In this document: piece after piece, positions 1 to 13,680 of the stretch
Layout of the letters: every line of letters begins with the position of its first letter
How positions within the stretch are numbered: position 1 is the stretch's first letter
Source: Isoetes taiwanensis
Lineage: Eukaryota; Streptophyta; Lycopodiopsida; Isoetales; Isoetaceae
NCBI GenBank assembly: GCA_021234155.1
Contig: JAJEKV010000057.1
Location: 1,042,300 to 1,106,299 of the forward strand
Reading direction: 5' to 3'
DNA length: 64,000 bases
Notes under the pieces: generated by a model
Database searches by the model: none
What the model was told of the DNA's origin: nothing
The model's input: only the letters and a program-made list of their open reading frames with translations
Program-made: the position numbers and the translations under genes

Positions 1-426
1 TAATTGTAATCTTTGGCATATTTCAAATGGAAATCCATTCATATACCATTCAATAATGTCTTCTTCATGTTGTCTAGGTTGCATTTCTGCAACTATATCT
101 TGAATTCTCAAAGCAAACTCTCGAGGATGTTCTCCTTTCTCAATTTGCATTGTATCCAATATTTTTTTACATTCTTTGTATGATAATATTTCTTGGAACC
201 TGGAAATAAATTAACTTTTCATTTCATTCCATGTAGACATGGAATCAAGATTTGAGTACATCATGTTAGCTGCGACACCACATAAAGTTAGTGAGAAAAC
301 CAACACCCTTATGCCATTTTCATCATGGCCATTGATTTTGCCAAGAGCTTCAAATTGCTGTACATGAGTTTTTGCAAGGGCCTTGTGGGGATCATCATGA
401 TCGTAAATGGGGTATTCCAAAATCAT
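1..426 (-). pseudogene. Retrotransposon gag fragment (truncated by window edge)
   Basis: Reading the minus strand gives a retrotransposon gag core: a segment with FSLTLCGVAANMMYSNLDS and STWNEMK, then one in-frame TAA (211-213), then FISRFQEI and a further 60 residues (EFALRIQDIVAEM, EDIIEWYMNGFP) open to the window edge. The order 'FSL.G.A..WY..L....S.TWNE....F...F' followed by a second helix-rich block is the usual layout of plant Ty3/Gypsy gag. The stop sits where family members have a coding residue, so I call it a pseudogene. The A-rich start of the frame and the T-run at 424-437 suggest the N-terminus is missing or frameshifted. The rest of this element lies outside the window. The family is fairly sure; the exact clade is not. 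Confidence 0.65.
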
Positions 427-1946
427 TTTTTTTTTTTAGCACACCAGCCCTACCAGGCCTACAGCCTTTCCTGAAATTCTAAGCTATCCACGTGTCATTT
501 CCACCTCACCAAAATCCTAAGTGGCATCAATCTGCACAATTGAATCTTGAGTTTCATAAATCAAGGGTGGAGGAAATTAGAAAATGCCAAGAAAATAGAG
601 TGGAGATGGGAGGAGGCGCAACCCCAGTAATGGATCATCGTCTTCAGCAGCAACCTCCGTTCCAGTAATATGAAATGGCTATAGAATTCTGGTTTCTTTT
701 TTGCCCGTTTTCCAAATTTTATGGCTCTTCAACGTGCATTAGCATCAAACCCCATTCCAACCTTCGTTTTCCATATTTCTGGCTCTTCAAGCTTTAAAGC
801 TTTGCAATTTTCTTTTGTACGGGTCAGAGCAATAAGGTCTATTTGCTTAGGGTTTTCATGCCTTGCTTCAAGTTCCTTCGACTTTCCAATCTTTGCTATG
901 ATCAATTGATGCTACATGTTTAATAGCTTTTCCTCTTTTTGAGAAAAATGCATCGGATGTCTTTAGTTGACCAATTCAAACTTACAAATTCCTTGAAAAA
1001 CCTATGGTCGAATTTGCCACAGAGCATCAATAATGTCAAGTTTCTTGGTCTTGTACTGCATTGGAAGCATCTTGTTTCTTGGTAAGCGAAGTTAGGGCGA
1101 GTGTCTTTCTTCTCAGACTATGTATTGCAGCAGATATGCACGATGTGTTCTCGTTTTCTCCTTCATAGGAAACATCCAAGTTTTGTTCATAGTTCGGTTT
1201 TGCCTCTTTTTATCTGTAAGTCATCTAATCTAATAAAGAAGAGACAATGGCATCCAAGATAACATCTTTTTGCAAACCTTTCTAGATAGTGTCTTGTGTC
1301 ATATCTCAATTTGAATAATATAAGTTGTGCTTTTATGATAGAAATTTGTGGATTCTGCGTACGCTGCTGAATTTGAGGAAAAGGATACCTTGCAGATGAT
1401 GCTTGTCTGATGCTTGCAGAACTAGCCATAATGCTTGTAGAATGACTTTAGCAAATCTGATTGGTCGATGAAGCAAATGGAACGCAGAGCTGCATATACA
1501 GATTGCAACTTGCTTTCTGTTCCCATAGGAACCAGTTCGAGGTATCTAAATATGTTTGCATTGATTTGGCTTTGAAGCTACGTTTGCATCAATTTTTTTA
1601 TCGTTGTTTGCCTTCTCTTTTGTCACGATCTTTCCTCTATGTTACTTTGTGACAATGGTGCAAGTTTTCCAACTGCATGACTGGAATTGCCCGATCATTC
1701 TACTCTTGTCCACAAGAACTATTCCGTAAGTTTGGAGTTTCAACAGATTGCATTTGTAATTCTTATATTCTTTGCAAAAACTTGGCGTGGAACAGAGTAA
1801 ATAGATATGCTGGTTGTTTGATCATAATTATGCATAATGCTTTGCTTTTTCTTAAATTATCCTGAAAACTTACAGCTATAGTTTTAATACTAGTAATTTT
1901 TTCTTATATGTGTGCTCCATAACTAGCTTGCTAATTCTGATCAACT
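427..1946. other. No gene recognised
   Basis: I see no convincing coding region. The start (430-480, T-run then AGCACACC...CCTACA...AATTCTA) weakly resembles 5288-5345, as does the 'GGAAATTAGAAA' string further on in both places. This could mean two diverged copies of one repeat or of one leader sequence. Short ORFs here have no recognisable product. Confidence 0.4.
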
Positions 1947-2850
1947 ATTTTTGTTCTTAGGGTCTGTACTGCATTAGTTTGACTAAAACTAGTTTTTCAT
2001 TTGAATAGCTCCCCAATTAATATCGACATGTTCTAATGCATTTTCAGATATTCTAAATATTTTAATTACTCTGCTTGGAGCTTGTTTGCTTGCAGGAGCA
2101 TAATTTGACATAAACCTTGGCATATTCCCTTGGCAAATTTTCAGTGGGTAGGTATTTCAACGTCATTCTTTCGCAGGTCTGATGCTTGCCTTCTTACAAG
2201 CATCAGTTATAGCTGGTTCTACAAGCATTATCTTGTTGCTGCAACTTTGAGATAGCACTTAGTATTGGACTCCAGAAGAAAGATCTTCCCTAAACTTCAT
2301 TCTTTGCTCTGCCATATCTTTGTTTGGTTGTCGAGGCCTAACTTAGACGAACATTTTAAATGGGTTGAGGTCTCCAATGTATAATGCATACTGTTGGCTT
2401 GTCCATATTTTTGTTCTTAGGGTCTGTACTGCATTAGTTTGACTGAAACTAGTTTTTCATTTGAATGGCTCCCCAATTAATATCGACATGTTCTAATGCA
2501 TTTTCAGATTTTTCTAGATATTTTTATTACTCTGCTTGGAGCTTGTTTGCTTGCAGGAGCATAAATTGACATAAACCTTGGCAAATTTCCAATGGGTAGG
2601 TATTTCAACGTCATTCTTTCGCAGGTCTGATGCTTGCCTTCTACAGCAAAATATGGCTGGTTCTACAAGCATTATCTTGTTGCTGCAACTCTGAGATAGC
2701 ACTTAGTATTGGACTCCAGAAAAAAGATCTTCCTTGAACTTCATTCTTTGCTCTGCCATATCTTTGTTTGGTTGTCGAGGCCTAACTTAGACGAACATTT
2801 TAAATGGGTTGAGGTCTCCAATGTATAATGCATACTGTTGGCTTGTCCAT
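1947..2850. repeat. Tandem duplication of a ~450-bp segment
   Basis: The segment 1947-2406 is repeated at 2407-2850. The copies are nearly identical over most of their length (for example TTGTTCTTAGGGTCTGTACT starts both) and differ mainly by small indels near 2120-2140 and 2195-2215 of copy one. No coding function is apparent in either orientation. The similarity implies a fairly recent local duplication. Confidence 0.9.
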
Positions 2851-3754
2851 AACTTTGCAAGCACTGAGCTGGCATGAATAGATAGGGCAGACACAATCCA
2901 GGCCTGCAAGGTACTTTACCCTATTCTTTTTAATTCTCTTAACACTGCTTTGGAAAATCCTAGAAGTATCCCATCCAGAGCTCCAGAATAATGCCTTTAC
3001 TAACCCATTTTCTTCTTCTATTGCCTGCCTTAATCAACTAGGTATTATTAGTAATAGCAATAATGGCTATTTCTTACAATCTGCCAAACAGCCTCAGTTA
3101 TTTACTTTTCAATAACAGATTTTGCTAGCTAAAAGCGATGTCTTCTATGCTCGTATAGAGCTTATAGGAACGACAACGAACGCCCACTTGTGCAATGTAA
3201 TCATATCGGATACAGATTACAATTATTTGAATCTGGAACATTGTCAATTGTTATGTAGAACAATGGTTGCATGGCGTTGACTAGATGTGGGCTCCTTATT
3301 TCTTCTGTAATTATGGTCAGATGCACCTCTTTCAAGAGGCGGTACATGCAGAGCTCTCTAAGCAGAAAAAGTTGTTTAGATGCATGAGAGAGGAGAAAAT
3401 GAATGAAATGGTAAGTTGTTCAGCATTTGGTTCTATTTTGTATTTCCTAGATTGTTTTTGCTTTCTTGTCATTGTCCATTGTCTGATGTATAATACAAAA
3501 TAAAAGATCAATATTATGCAGACTCGTGCTTGCCTCTTCCACTGATTTCTTGCCAAAGAGTTCACATCTAGCATCCTGTGGACATCTTACACTTGGAAGC
3601 TGCTTTGCATTTGGCCTCCCCATTTCCACACTGAAATTTTAAGTCTGCAAATTGAGAATTGTCAAATAAATAAAAAGACAAATTCAATATAAGTTTTTGA
3701 TCTCTCCTCCCTGTTTCTCATAAGTGCAGTGATTGGCGGCATCGTAAGCACCTT
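2851..3754. other. No gene recognised
   Basis: AT-rich sequence with short ORFs only. It lies immediately downstream (on the minus strand) of the decayed receptor kinase, so remnants of a kinase domain would be expected here, but I could not find the usual kinase motifs such as HRD or DFG. Confidence 0.35.
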
Positions 3755-5105
3755 GTATCACATTCTTAGCATACCTATTATGCCCAATAGGATGCCTATG
3801 CATATTCCAATAATGTAACCAGGGTTCTTAAAAATAAATGTTCAAATTAACTATTCCTCCACTAAGCCATCTCCAGTTTTATGGTGTTGAATAACATGCT
3901 AGTGATAGTGGTTTGGATTTTCACCAAATGATGAATGATGAATTTGCAAACTAGCATTGCCATGATTGTTTGTTGGAATAGCCCCACTTAAGTTTGTTAG
4001 ACACATCAAAGGATTCGCTTATTCTGGAAAAATATAGAATCTGGCCTTTCCAAGTTATAGTAGTCCCATAATAATGTGATTGACGGTTGGTGTTTTTGTA
4101 AGTAGGTTGTCTCTAGACTTATTATTTGAAAGATCCAGAGTTGTATCTTATTCAAGATACCAATACAATTAAAATATTGTGCCGTCCAGATTATTAGTGT
4201 ATGCTATCTAAGACTATGAAAAATGCACAATTCTCGAAGTGATTCCTAAAAATTGTTATGGCTAGAATCTGCCACCATTGTTCTCCAAATTTTAAAACCT
4301 AAAGGTGGAATTTGTCCTCCTAAATTATTATGTTGTATTCTATGACCACAAAGTTTGAAATATCGAAATTAGACGGTATTCTATTTAGACTGTTGCAATA
4401 CAGTTTCAACTTATAGAGATGTAAGATCTCTCAAATAAATGGGTATCTTGCATGACAAATAAATAAAGTTTAGAGCTTGCTTAAATCTGGGATAGTAACT
4501 GTCAACTTATTCTTCCCAAGATACTGATTTTCAAGAGTAGATAGCTCAACTGGAATATTACCTGTAAAGTTATTGAAAGTCTAACCAATCAAGAACAGAA
4601 CAATTACTGGCTCTTTAGGAATGCTGCCCGAAAGTTATTCGAAGTGAGGTCTAAATATGCCTTTAAAGTTATTGGAACTGAGATATAAGTATGCCTAATT
4701 ATAGCCCTTCAGGAATGCTGCCTGTAAAATTATTGGAATTGAGGCGCAAATCAATGAAAGCAGAACAATTACCCAGCTTGTCAAGGATACTGCCTGTCAA
4801 ACTGTTGGTATAAAGGTACAGGCGTACGAGAGTAGGGCAGTTTTAGAACAATCAACGAGAGTTGGGATGTTGCCAGATAAGTGGTTTGTATTTATTTCAT
4901 TATGGCAGAGCAGAACAGATACCCAACTGTTTGCCATATATCCTTCTTTCTTTTCATCTTAGTTAAACGATGATAAGATGATAGTGGAGGCATCACAGAA
5001 GAGGAAGTATCTTGACCCTAAAGGGGTGACTTTGGCATTGTCTAAGAAGATAAAATGACCAGCAGCCATGAAACATAAAAGATCTTTCCAGAAGAGGCCG
5101 CGCAT
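3755..5105 (-). pseudogene. Decayed leucine-rich-repeat receptor kinase (ectodomain and membrane segment)
   Basis: Minus-strand translation, with several frame changes and stops, gives the parts of an LRR receptor in the right order. A hydrophobic N-terminus starts MRGLFWKDLLCFMAAG (ATG at 5105). LRR units follow: NHLSGNIPTLVDCS, LYLYTNSLTGSI, LRLNSNNFTGSIP, FNNFTGNIPVELSTL, NKLTVTIPDLSKL, HNNLGGQIPPL, LDLSNNK and NLSGAIPTN. A hydrophobic segment NPGYIIGICIGILLGIIG (3761-3826) fits the single transmembrane helix placed after the LRRs in plant receptor kinases. No kinase domain is visible beyond it. The family members sense peptides or other ligands at the plasma membrane; this copy is dead, with stops after EGL and elsewhere and one-base shifts between LRR units. 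The LRR identity is seen directly; 'receptor kinase' is inferred from the LRR-to-membrane layout. Confidence 0.75.
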
Positions 5106-7259
5106 ATCAATCGATCTCAAGGCATTTTTAAGTTGAACTTTATATACCAGTTTAACTTACATTGAAGGATATCGAAAAAGATCAAACTACACAATTAGAC
5201 CATACTTTCAAGCTTGACTAGATAAATGCCTAGCCATTTTCTAATACAAAAAGACCTTGCCAAAGCCTTCTGGTGTGCTTTTTGCTAGTTTTTTTTAAGC
5301 AGGCTTGCCTAACCTCCCCTACAACAATTTCTACAATTCTAGGTTCTCCACTTGTTTGCCACATCATGCAAAAGTTGACGCGGCCTCATTATCACCCTTC
5401 GATTTTATAATTATGAATCCGATGGCCAGGGAAATTAGAAATCATTTCCTTTTGTCGCCTTCGTATCCCACAATTTGAAGCACAATACTGACTGACCTAA
5501 TGAGTCGCACCATTTGCTCCATGCCTAAGAAGCAAGGATTTGAAGCTTATGTGTGTGGAGCTTTTTCAGGCCGAAGCTAGTGTATTGCAATGCACATGCC
5601 TTCTGCAGAAGACTATGCTCTGGTGGTGATTGTTGGCGAATGCAGACTCTAGAAGGAGGAATGCATTTTCTTCCGTATATTTGTATAAAAGATGCAGGAT
5701 ATTTCTCTTTCAGTGCTATGAGACTAGTTTCCATTTTTATCCATCCCTGGACTTGCTCAATTTGGATGGGCAGCTCGGATCAATGCTTTTTCCTAGATTT
5801 TTTTCAGAAGCACTGGTAGAGCTGGAACAAATAAGAGAAACACGGCGGCAACATTGTGAACAAATGATGCAGTCATGGAGCTAGAATATGACACTTAGAT
5901 TGAGGTAAGCTCAACACCATTCTTATAGGGCATTTTCTTTCCTTATGCTTTTCTGTTCAAAACTTGAAACGGCCTTAGATTAGATCACCTTCTAGATGAT
6001 CACAATTTCCATTTCTTATAGCTTTATGTTTGAAAGTTGAAAGGTCTTGGTTATCTTCTCAATGTCTAAAGATTTTCCAGCATAAAACAAGGTTGGGATA
6101 TGCTCCGTAATAGGGAGATCCCACATTGTGCACACTTTCCCTTTTCCCCTTGGCCTCACCTTCAATCTGAGACATCCCTGTGTACCAAAACAGTAACTTA
6201 ATAATTGTGTTCATTTTATCCAATTTGAAGATCTTCCCTGGATTTCCATTTTATTAAGCATTACTCTCGAAGGTGCATTATATCCATTTTCATCTTGTTT
6301 TTCTAAGCTCATTTCGCTTAGTAGATTGGGGCACAGATTTTTCGGCGATTTGGTGGGCATGCATTTTGTTTGCCTTCAATACATACCTAGAATTAAGAGG
6401 TTTCTGTGATCAACAACACCTGGTAATGTCCTTATTCTATGCAAACAAAGGTTGTTTTGTTTATTATGCTCTCCAAGAATTTTTCCATTGATAGGATCAA
6501 GAATTTATTTATTGTGCATGGTTGATAATTTGCAGATAGTTGATTAAGCAAATTGGATACAGCAGCCCTCCGAAGATACATTTAAACTAGTATGGTTGCA
6601 TGTTCTTTTATCTACTTCCTCAATTGTCTCATGGAAATATATTCACTTATCTTCTATTTTTTGGACTTGGAAGTTTGATGTAGGTCCGAGTTTGCCAATA
6701 GAGTAGCTGTACAAGCAGTTTCAAAGCATTTTGTTTCACATGTAAGGAGCTATTACTTTTCTCTTTGCCTTTATGCACCTTTTGTAGATTGCTTGAATGT
6801 ATTGAACTGGCTGAATTTGCAGTTCCATACAGCATGTTTTACTTTGAATTGGCCAGACAACTTGCTAGATAACAGGGGATTTAAGCACATCCAATTTAGA
6901 TTCTGACAGTTTCTTCATGCAAATAAGCCATGCCCCTGGCAGCTCCTTTAGCAATGTCTATTATTTTTTGCCATGTTAGTAAAGACTAATAAGGAGGATG
7001 GAACCATTTATCAAGATATCCATGAGGCATGAACTCATAAGTTAATGCTCTTCTGGATCTATCTGCACAGAAACCCATTAAATGAGCAGGGTTTACATGA
7101 TGGATTGGTGAAGTTTGTGATACATAGACCTAATGCACACCACTTCTATGTGCTAGATCTAGAAGGTCGAAAGAGAAAGACACAAGCAAAATGAAGACAG
7201 GCGGCCAGAAAAAAAGAGAACACCCACCACCAAATACATTTTAAGTAAGGAAACTAGTG
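5106..7259. other. Gene-poor stretch; one exon-like ORF
   Basis: No recognised gene. On the plus strand, 5702-5884 follows a TGCAG splice-acceptor-like site and encodes a natural-looking C-terminus (FYPSLDLLNLDG, then ALVELEQIRETRRQHCEQMM) ending in TAG. It could be the last exon of an unknown gene, but I cannot connect it to other exons. The remainder shows only short ORFs. Confidence 0.25.
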
Positions 7260-8112
7260 AAGGTGTGCCCGGCGTTGTCGTGCATAAGTGCATAAGTAAG
7301 GACGTGCATAAGTGCATAAGTAAGGACGTGTTTTCGTAGGCCTTGTGACAATAAAGCCAATATGATTGAGTGCCAATAAGACATTGATTATCTCATGACA
7401 TTGAAAGAAAAAGTCTAAGGATTAAGGGACACATCTGTAAGTAGTGGAATCGACAACCATTGTCCTTGTTTTTCTATCACATATAAACGTATAACAATGG
7501 TGTTTTAGCAATGATGGCACGTTCATGTTATCAATTTGAACACACATTTGTATTGACTACATTTAAAGACAACTAATTGGGTAGTCCATGCTAAATTGTG
7601 AAAGTTACGAACTTTCACTCGTTGAACAACCATTTGCAATATGTCTAATATGTGTGGCATTGTATTAGATTTCCTGCTAACATTACCTTAAATAACATAC
7701 GATGGTTAATTGCATATAGGACGTTGAGTTGAGCATTGTTTGTATTGCTTAGATGGGAACATTGCTTGTATTGTAGCCTAAGTCTTGATCTAATTTGTTG
7801 GATCCCGTAATTGTTGTAAACTTTTGATAGAGCAACAAAAAAAAAGTAAAGGATAGCTTCAACAGATCATTTTATATTTCTATTTAATCTTATATTCTGC
7901 CTTGTTTCACAGGATATTAGAGAGGGTTGGAGGGAAGGAGGGAGGGAGGGAGGGACTTCGGATATCACAGTATTATTTCATTTCTGAGATCATGTTTAAT
8001 CCCAACGTAAAAAAAAAAAGATCAGTGACATATTGCCATGCATGCTTCATTCACCACTTGACAGTCGTAATCAGAATATGGCAAAGAGAAAGGAAGGAAG
8101 TGTGAATTTGTC
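7260..8112. repeat. Small direct repeats and a GGGA microsatellite
   Basis: GCATAAGTAAGGACGTG occurs twice in direct orientation at about 7283-7330. A (GGGA)n-like purine microsatellite lies at about 7921-7954. Nothing coding is recognised around them. Confidence 0.6.
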
Positions 8113-8431
8113 TTGCAACATCTGCATTACTGCCAACAAGAGCACCTGTCTACTATGTTGTCTCATCTTTTATGTGAACTCATGAAAAGCAAAGCAAATC
8201 CGACCTGCCATATTGTACATGTGTTCTTTGACTGCAATATCATATCAATCCTTGAAAAAAAAGTGTGCCAAGGACAAGTGAATGAAGTGATAAGACTTGA
8301 CATTGCAGAGTTGAGGAACGAAAAAAAGATATTATCTTTCAGCAATTTCAATTCAATGACCATGTGGCCACCGGAATGGATAACCCCTGGAGCTCCTGGA
8401 GGCAAGATAAGCTGTGGAACTAGGCGTTTTT

Positions 8432-8483
8432 TATCATTTCTTGCATGAGGGCATATCATTTCTTGCATGAGGGCAATCGCAAG
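8432..8483. repeat. 23-bp tandem duplication
   Basis: The unit ATCATTTCTTGCATGAGGGC occurs twice in a row. It lies in a region where both strands have ORFs of 110-125 codons. The plus-strand one (from 8113) starts at TTG rather than ATG, and neither product is recognised. Confidence 0.8.
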
Positions 8484-9912
8484 AAGACTCTTCTTCCACT
8501 TCCCTTCTGTGAAAAATTCTATGGCAGTTGCAGGATGCACAATGTAGCGAATCTAAAGTACCCTTTTCGCCAGAAGGCATAAATTCACCACACCCATCAA
8601 TGGCATGGCCTCCGATACTTGCAGATGGCTTCATCAGCTCGCAAGAAACAGGTTTAGATTCTTCTCTGGTGCAACTGTAAAGAATTTCATCAAGTTCAAT
8701 ACTTTCGGATTTGATCGAATAACTTCAAAAAATTCCAAAAATTGATTGATTCCTTACCTGAGAAAACTTTCTTCGATTACATTGAAGCAGTTGTCGATTT
8801 CTTTTTGTTCTGATAATGGCAACCTCCATATGACAGCTAAAAGAACAGAAAAAGCTTCCCTCCAACAACTCTTCCAGAATAGTAGTCGTAAGACTTAAAT
8901 TTACATGATATAAAGAGTGGCGGCCAAAAATCTGCTTTAAATTTTATTTCTCAAATGGAAAACGCTTCCGGTTTTAGTCAAAACAGGAAGGGTTTCAGTT
9001 TTCTAACCCTGATCGGGCAGACAGAGTTTGAGCATGTGCTCTCGGGTCCTCCTTGTAAATCCTCTGTCTTAGTGGATAAGCAGAGCCCAATAAGATTTTC
9101 CTTGCTTTGTAGGTATAAGAAGGAGACTGTACCTTGACTGCTGCTGGAAGAATTTAGCTCTGGAGCGTCTTTAATGCTTCCACCCTTGGCACACCACGGA
9201 AATGAGCGCAGTACCTACCTATGTATGCACCACTATCTACTTAGTCTGTTAGTCATGATATACCTTATCCACAAGAGGGATTCAATGCTCCACTTTCATA
9301 TGCAATAATTAATGCATGAGTCAATGGTAATTGAGCTCACTTTGCAAATGGTACTTTCATACTACATCCATTTTTGCACTAAAATTATCTAGATAACAAA
9401 AACACAGTCGTGATAATAGTATGTCGAGCTAGTATCTGAGTATGTACCTTAAATCTTCACTTCAAATGGAACATCTCCAATGGAGCTTCTTAATATCGAA
9501 TTCTGCTCTCTTGGCTTATCGTCACATTCAAAGGCTTTTTCTGATATGAGACCAAGGAATCCAAACAGAACCTCTTCTGAGAAATGCAGGTTGGCAGCAA
9601 TAAGACCAAGGATTCAAAAGACTTCTCTTTCGTTCCTAACTGAGTCATCTACTAAACTGATCCTTGTCATGGCCTTGCCCGATGTGGTATATAGACAACA
9701 GGGACAAAACAGAATATAGAACAACGAAAACCATCAACCACGGGTGATCAAGTAAATAAATATACACTAACCTGAATGTCCGCCTCCATATACTTGCTGT
9801 GTGGAGAAAATTTATACTGAAGTAAGAGCCTTAGGACAGACCACAACACAATCTATGTAGAGCTTGTCCTCCCAATTGAATGTATTTAAAGCTCCTTCTC
9901 TAGAGAATCATA

Positions 9913-10104
9913 TGGTAATTGGATGTCCTCTATGTTCGAAGAAAAAATAACCAATCCCATATTCTCCCCATTCTCCATTAATCACTCTTAGAAGAGCCAA
10001 ATGTGATGTGGTAATTGGATGTCCTCTATGTTCGAAGAAAAAATAACCAATCCCATATTCTCCCCATTCTCCATTAATCACTCTTAGAAGAGCCAAATGT
10101 GATG
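9913..10104. repeat. 96-bp tandem duplication that keeps the reading frame
   Basis: Two adjacent, essentially identical 96-bp units start at 9913 and 10009. Because 96 is a multiple of three, a minus-strand frame reads through both copies, each giving INGEWGEYGIGYFFFEHRG. The peptide looks protein-like but I do not recognise it and no longer gene surrounds it. Confidence 0.9.
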
Positions 10105-13100
10105 TAGTGCCAGATACAGGTGTGCCTTATGGCATCTAAACCTCCAACTACAATATGACTGCCATTACAAAAACTGGAATTTGAAAACAGTTGAACCAAA
10201 ATCAAGGTCAAAGATTCAAGGAAAAGCACTACAGGTCATTAGAATATGAAGTAGCAAAACCCACAAGAAATACAAAATCATTATTTTTATGGCGGCTCAC
10301 TTTCCCATAGTTTTGTCAAACAGTGATTTGCGAAAGTCAAAGAGGATATATCACAGGCATCTAACTAGCTATCCCAAACTTGAATTTGGTCTAACATTTG
10401 CGCTATCTTCAGTTTTAGATTTATCTCATAACCAAATAATTCAAATACGCTTTAGCTCTGTTCAGCCATACAAGGTTTCTGCCAATCAATCACAGGATTG
10501 AGTTTGCGTAAAGAAAAGACAAGAGTTTTCATTCTGAAGAATGTCTGACACAATGTTTCACACAGATATCCAAAAAGTGCGCATTGAGTAAATAAAAGAA
10601 GCATGCATAAAGATGCTGCAGGATATACAGATGCGATTATAAATGTTTGCTCATTGGAGCAGATCAAGATAGTAACTAAATATATGGAAATGCAAAGTAA
10701 ATCTGGCCAGATTGAGTCATGCCGACTGGTTTGTGGTGTGGAGTTTATTTTGATTGTCTATGACGGAATGACTCCATGGCAAACCTATAGACTTTCAGAG
10801 AAACTTCCAAAAGATGCCTCCTGGTTAGTTAGACTTGCAAATGATCAAGCATGAAAGGTCATGTACGTTTCTATGTTCCATATATAACTATGCAACTTTT
10901 AGTACATTCGACGGAGAAATTATAGAGAAAATCTGCCTGGAAGTTATTTTTATGAAGCTAATTTCTAAGAAAATAATATGGTAGGAGGCCACAACAATGC
11001 AGCCATATCTTTTGATGTAACCAGTACCTCTTTACAAATGAGTCCATAGTTAGCCTAAGACAAGACAAGGCTAGATATTTCCATACTGAGAACAAGAGGA
11101 ATTTACAGAATAAAACATGTCTAACATTGGAGGCTCCCTAAAGGTATGAGTTTGCACAAAAATGAAAATCTTGGCAGCACACCGGAATAAAAGTAGCTAA
11201 CATCTGACTGCAAAAGTATGTATGACTTGATAGGTCCATATGAATTTCGCCATGCTTTTTCAATAGCATTAAAGTTTAGTCTGCGGACTCTCAAATCAAA
11301 GAGGTCAGCTTCAAGGCTAGGAATATAAAGTGTTCATGATGGCTGCTTTGCGCTGATATGAGATTGTCAGTGCTGACCGATAAATTTGAATTTCATATGC
11401 CATTGTGTTATATGAATTTCTTGGGTGCCTAGCACAAGGATTAAGCCACAGCCAAAATCTTGTCATTATACCCTATCATCCGACAGGCAAAGGCATTAAA
11501 AGACCTTGAGAATAAGCCTTCAGGTACTGCAGCAGGTGATTAGCATCTTTTGTCAGTACTGTATGTTCTGCATATATCTCCCTATTTCGCAATACTGCAA
11601 ATGCTTCTTTGGATCCTTGCAACAACAATCATTCCATCTTGGTATGCCAGCGCATTGGGGGCTCTAGAGTCGCTTCTACAAGAAAACAACTGAGAGTCTG
11701 AAAGCAGCTCATCTTCAAAATACTTTAATTTTAAAAATGCTTTCTTTATAGCAGCAGACTGATCTTTCTTGACAGCTACAGAATGAACAAACATCAAATC
11801 ATTCTTTAATGAACAAACATCAATTCATAGAGACAAATTACCTACGTTTGAAACTATAAGGATAATCACACAGCACCTCAGAAACAGAGAGATGAGCAAC
11901 TTGACATGCAACATCCCTTATTATTTCTATCATTTCTTTTATGCAGGTATATACTAGAAACTGTACAAAGATTGCTATGAATTGCTTGCAACAGGAAAAT
12001 GATGGATTCAAACCTCAAACCGCATATGAATATAATAGCGTCGGCTCTTATCGAAACCACTCATATGGAGTTTGGATGGCCATCTTACAGAAATTGCTCC
12101 AGACCCTAATCTCAAGGTCGATAATTTTGTCGTCCTTGCTAAATTTCTAGATCATGTGCTGATCGTGATGATGGCATGTATAAAGCAACCAACATCTGCT
12201 TAGTTATTGAAGTCTTTAATCGTAATGAGTCATTCTAACATAAAGGAATACATACTCAGGTCTTGTTAAGGCTTCTTGTGTTATAGACCTAATCTAAAGA
12301 TATATATGGTAAATTCTTTGCAAATTCCTTGATGCACAAAAAGTATTAGAAGAAGCATGCCAGTATGCAGCCCAATTGAGAGACTTCCAGTTCAAGTTGT
12401 AATTAACCAAATTTTAAGCAGGCTTTGAAGCATTTGAATGTTCTTCAATGGTCATATTGGTACTAGAATACTATCACTGGACTTAACAGAAAAAATAGCT
12501 TCTCAAAAGACAAAATAAAACAGCCAATTTCAAGAATTATGAACCTTTTGATTGGCTATATTTGTGTGTATTTTGCACCTTCTCACTTCTCAATCCATAA
12601 GAATCTGTAGTTCTACTCCACTTTGTCATTTTTATCTTGTGCTCCAACTAGCAATATAGACTTCCCATGAGAAAATCTTGTCAAACGAAGACATGTTTGA
12701 CTCCAGGGTACTTTCGTTTTTTAAAGCATACAAGAACTGTATTTTCAAACTAAGAATAAGCTTGTTAAAAAGGCATGGGATACCAAATCCATCATCACAT
12801 CGAAGAAAATCAATCAGGATGTATTTTCTACTAAGAACGGCCAACGTGGTACACTTGCAAATGTGTAGCCTAGATCCTGAGCAGCAAGTTCTTTCCACGT
12901 CCATCTTCAAATTGCTAGAAAATTCCAAGAAAAGGTAAAATATAGGTTTGTCAAACCGTTAACACAAACAGAGCAACAATAGAACTGAAGCTGGTATAAT
13001 GACGGCTCTAATAGAACCCGCGACCATTACCAATCCAAACGTCAAATCTTGCATCAGCTAATAACCTAATATCTTCCATTATACAACAGATTGAAACTCT

Positions 13101-13680
13101 TATTTGATAAACAAAATAATATCAGCAGGAACATAGCTAGGGCAAATCAAAGAACGGAATAGCTATAATCAAATCAAGAACGATGAATCAAGCTTTTACG
13201 GAGCTTTAACAATAAGCCTATGGTCTGGAGAAAATCCTAGAAGAAAGCAACCAACGACGCACGCATAACGGGTTCAATTTCTATGAATTTTCTTGGCCAT
13301 CGATGGAATCAAACTCTATCTACGCGCACAAAATTCCCATCTGGCTTCAACGCAGATAGCCTCATACAAAGAAGGTTGATAATGTGCTTAAAAATCTTGA
13401 TTCGGCGCCTGGGCTTGCTTTTAAAAAAAAATTGTTTGAAATACTTTTGGCGCGACAGTTCATATATTATGAGTAAATTAACATGAGTTTCCATCTTCCT
13501 CATGGCGAATCAGATTCATATTCCTGTCCAGAGTGCTCTTAAATAGACAGACTAACCGGGTTCGTAAATCCAGAAACACATCAAAAGGCGAGGAAGCAGA
13601 GGTAAGCGTGTGTGTGTATATGTGTAGTAGGATATGTTATTACAACTAATGGTCGATGGTTAATGTTGCAGTAAGTGAGA
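10105..13680. other. No gene recognised
   Basis: Gene-poor, AT-rich DNA. A plus-strand ORF at 10289-10501 contains LDLSHNQI, an LRR-like string, but it is isolated and may be chance. The interval ends in the upstream region of the small gene at 13681, which has a GTGTGTGTATATGTGT microsatellite at about 13607-13626. Confidence 0.3.

Noticed and set aside
8113-8540. Overlapping plus and minus ORFs of 111 and 125 codons
   Set aside because: The plus one starts at TTG, neither resembles a known family, and both overlap a tandem duplication; not enough to call a gene.
10289-10501. LRR protein from LDLSHNQI
   Set aside because: A single motif with no neighbouring repeats in frame; likely chance.
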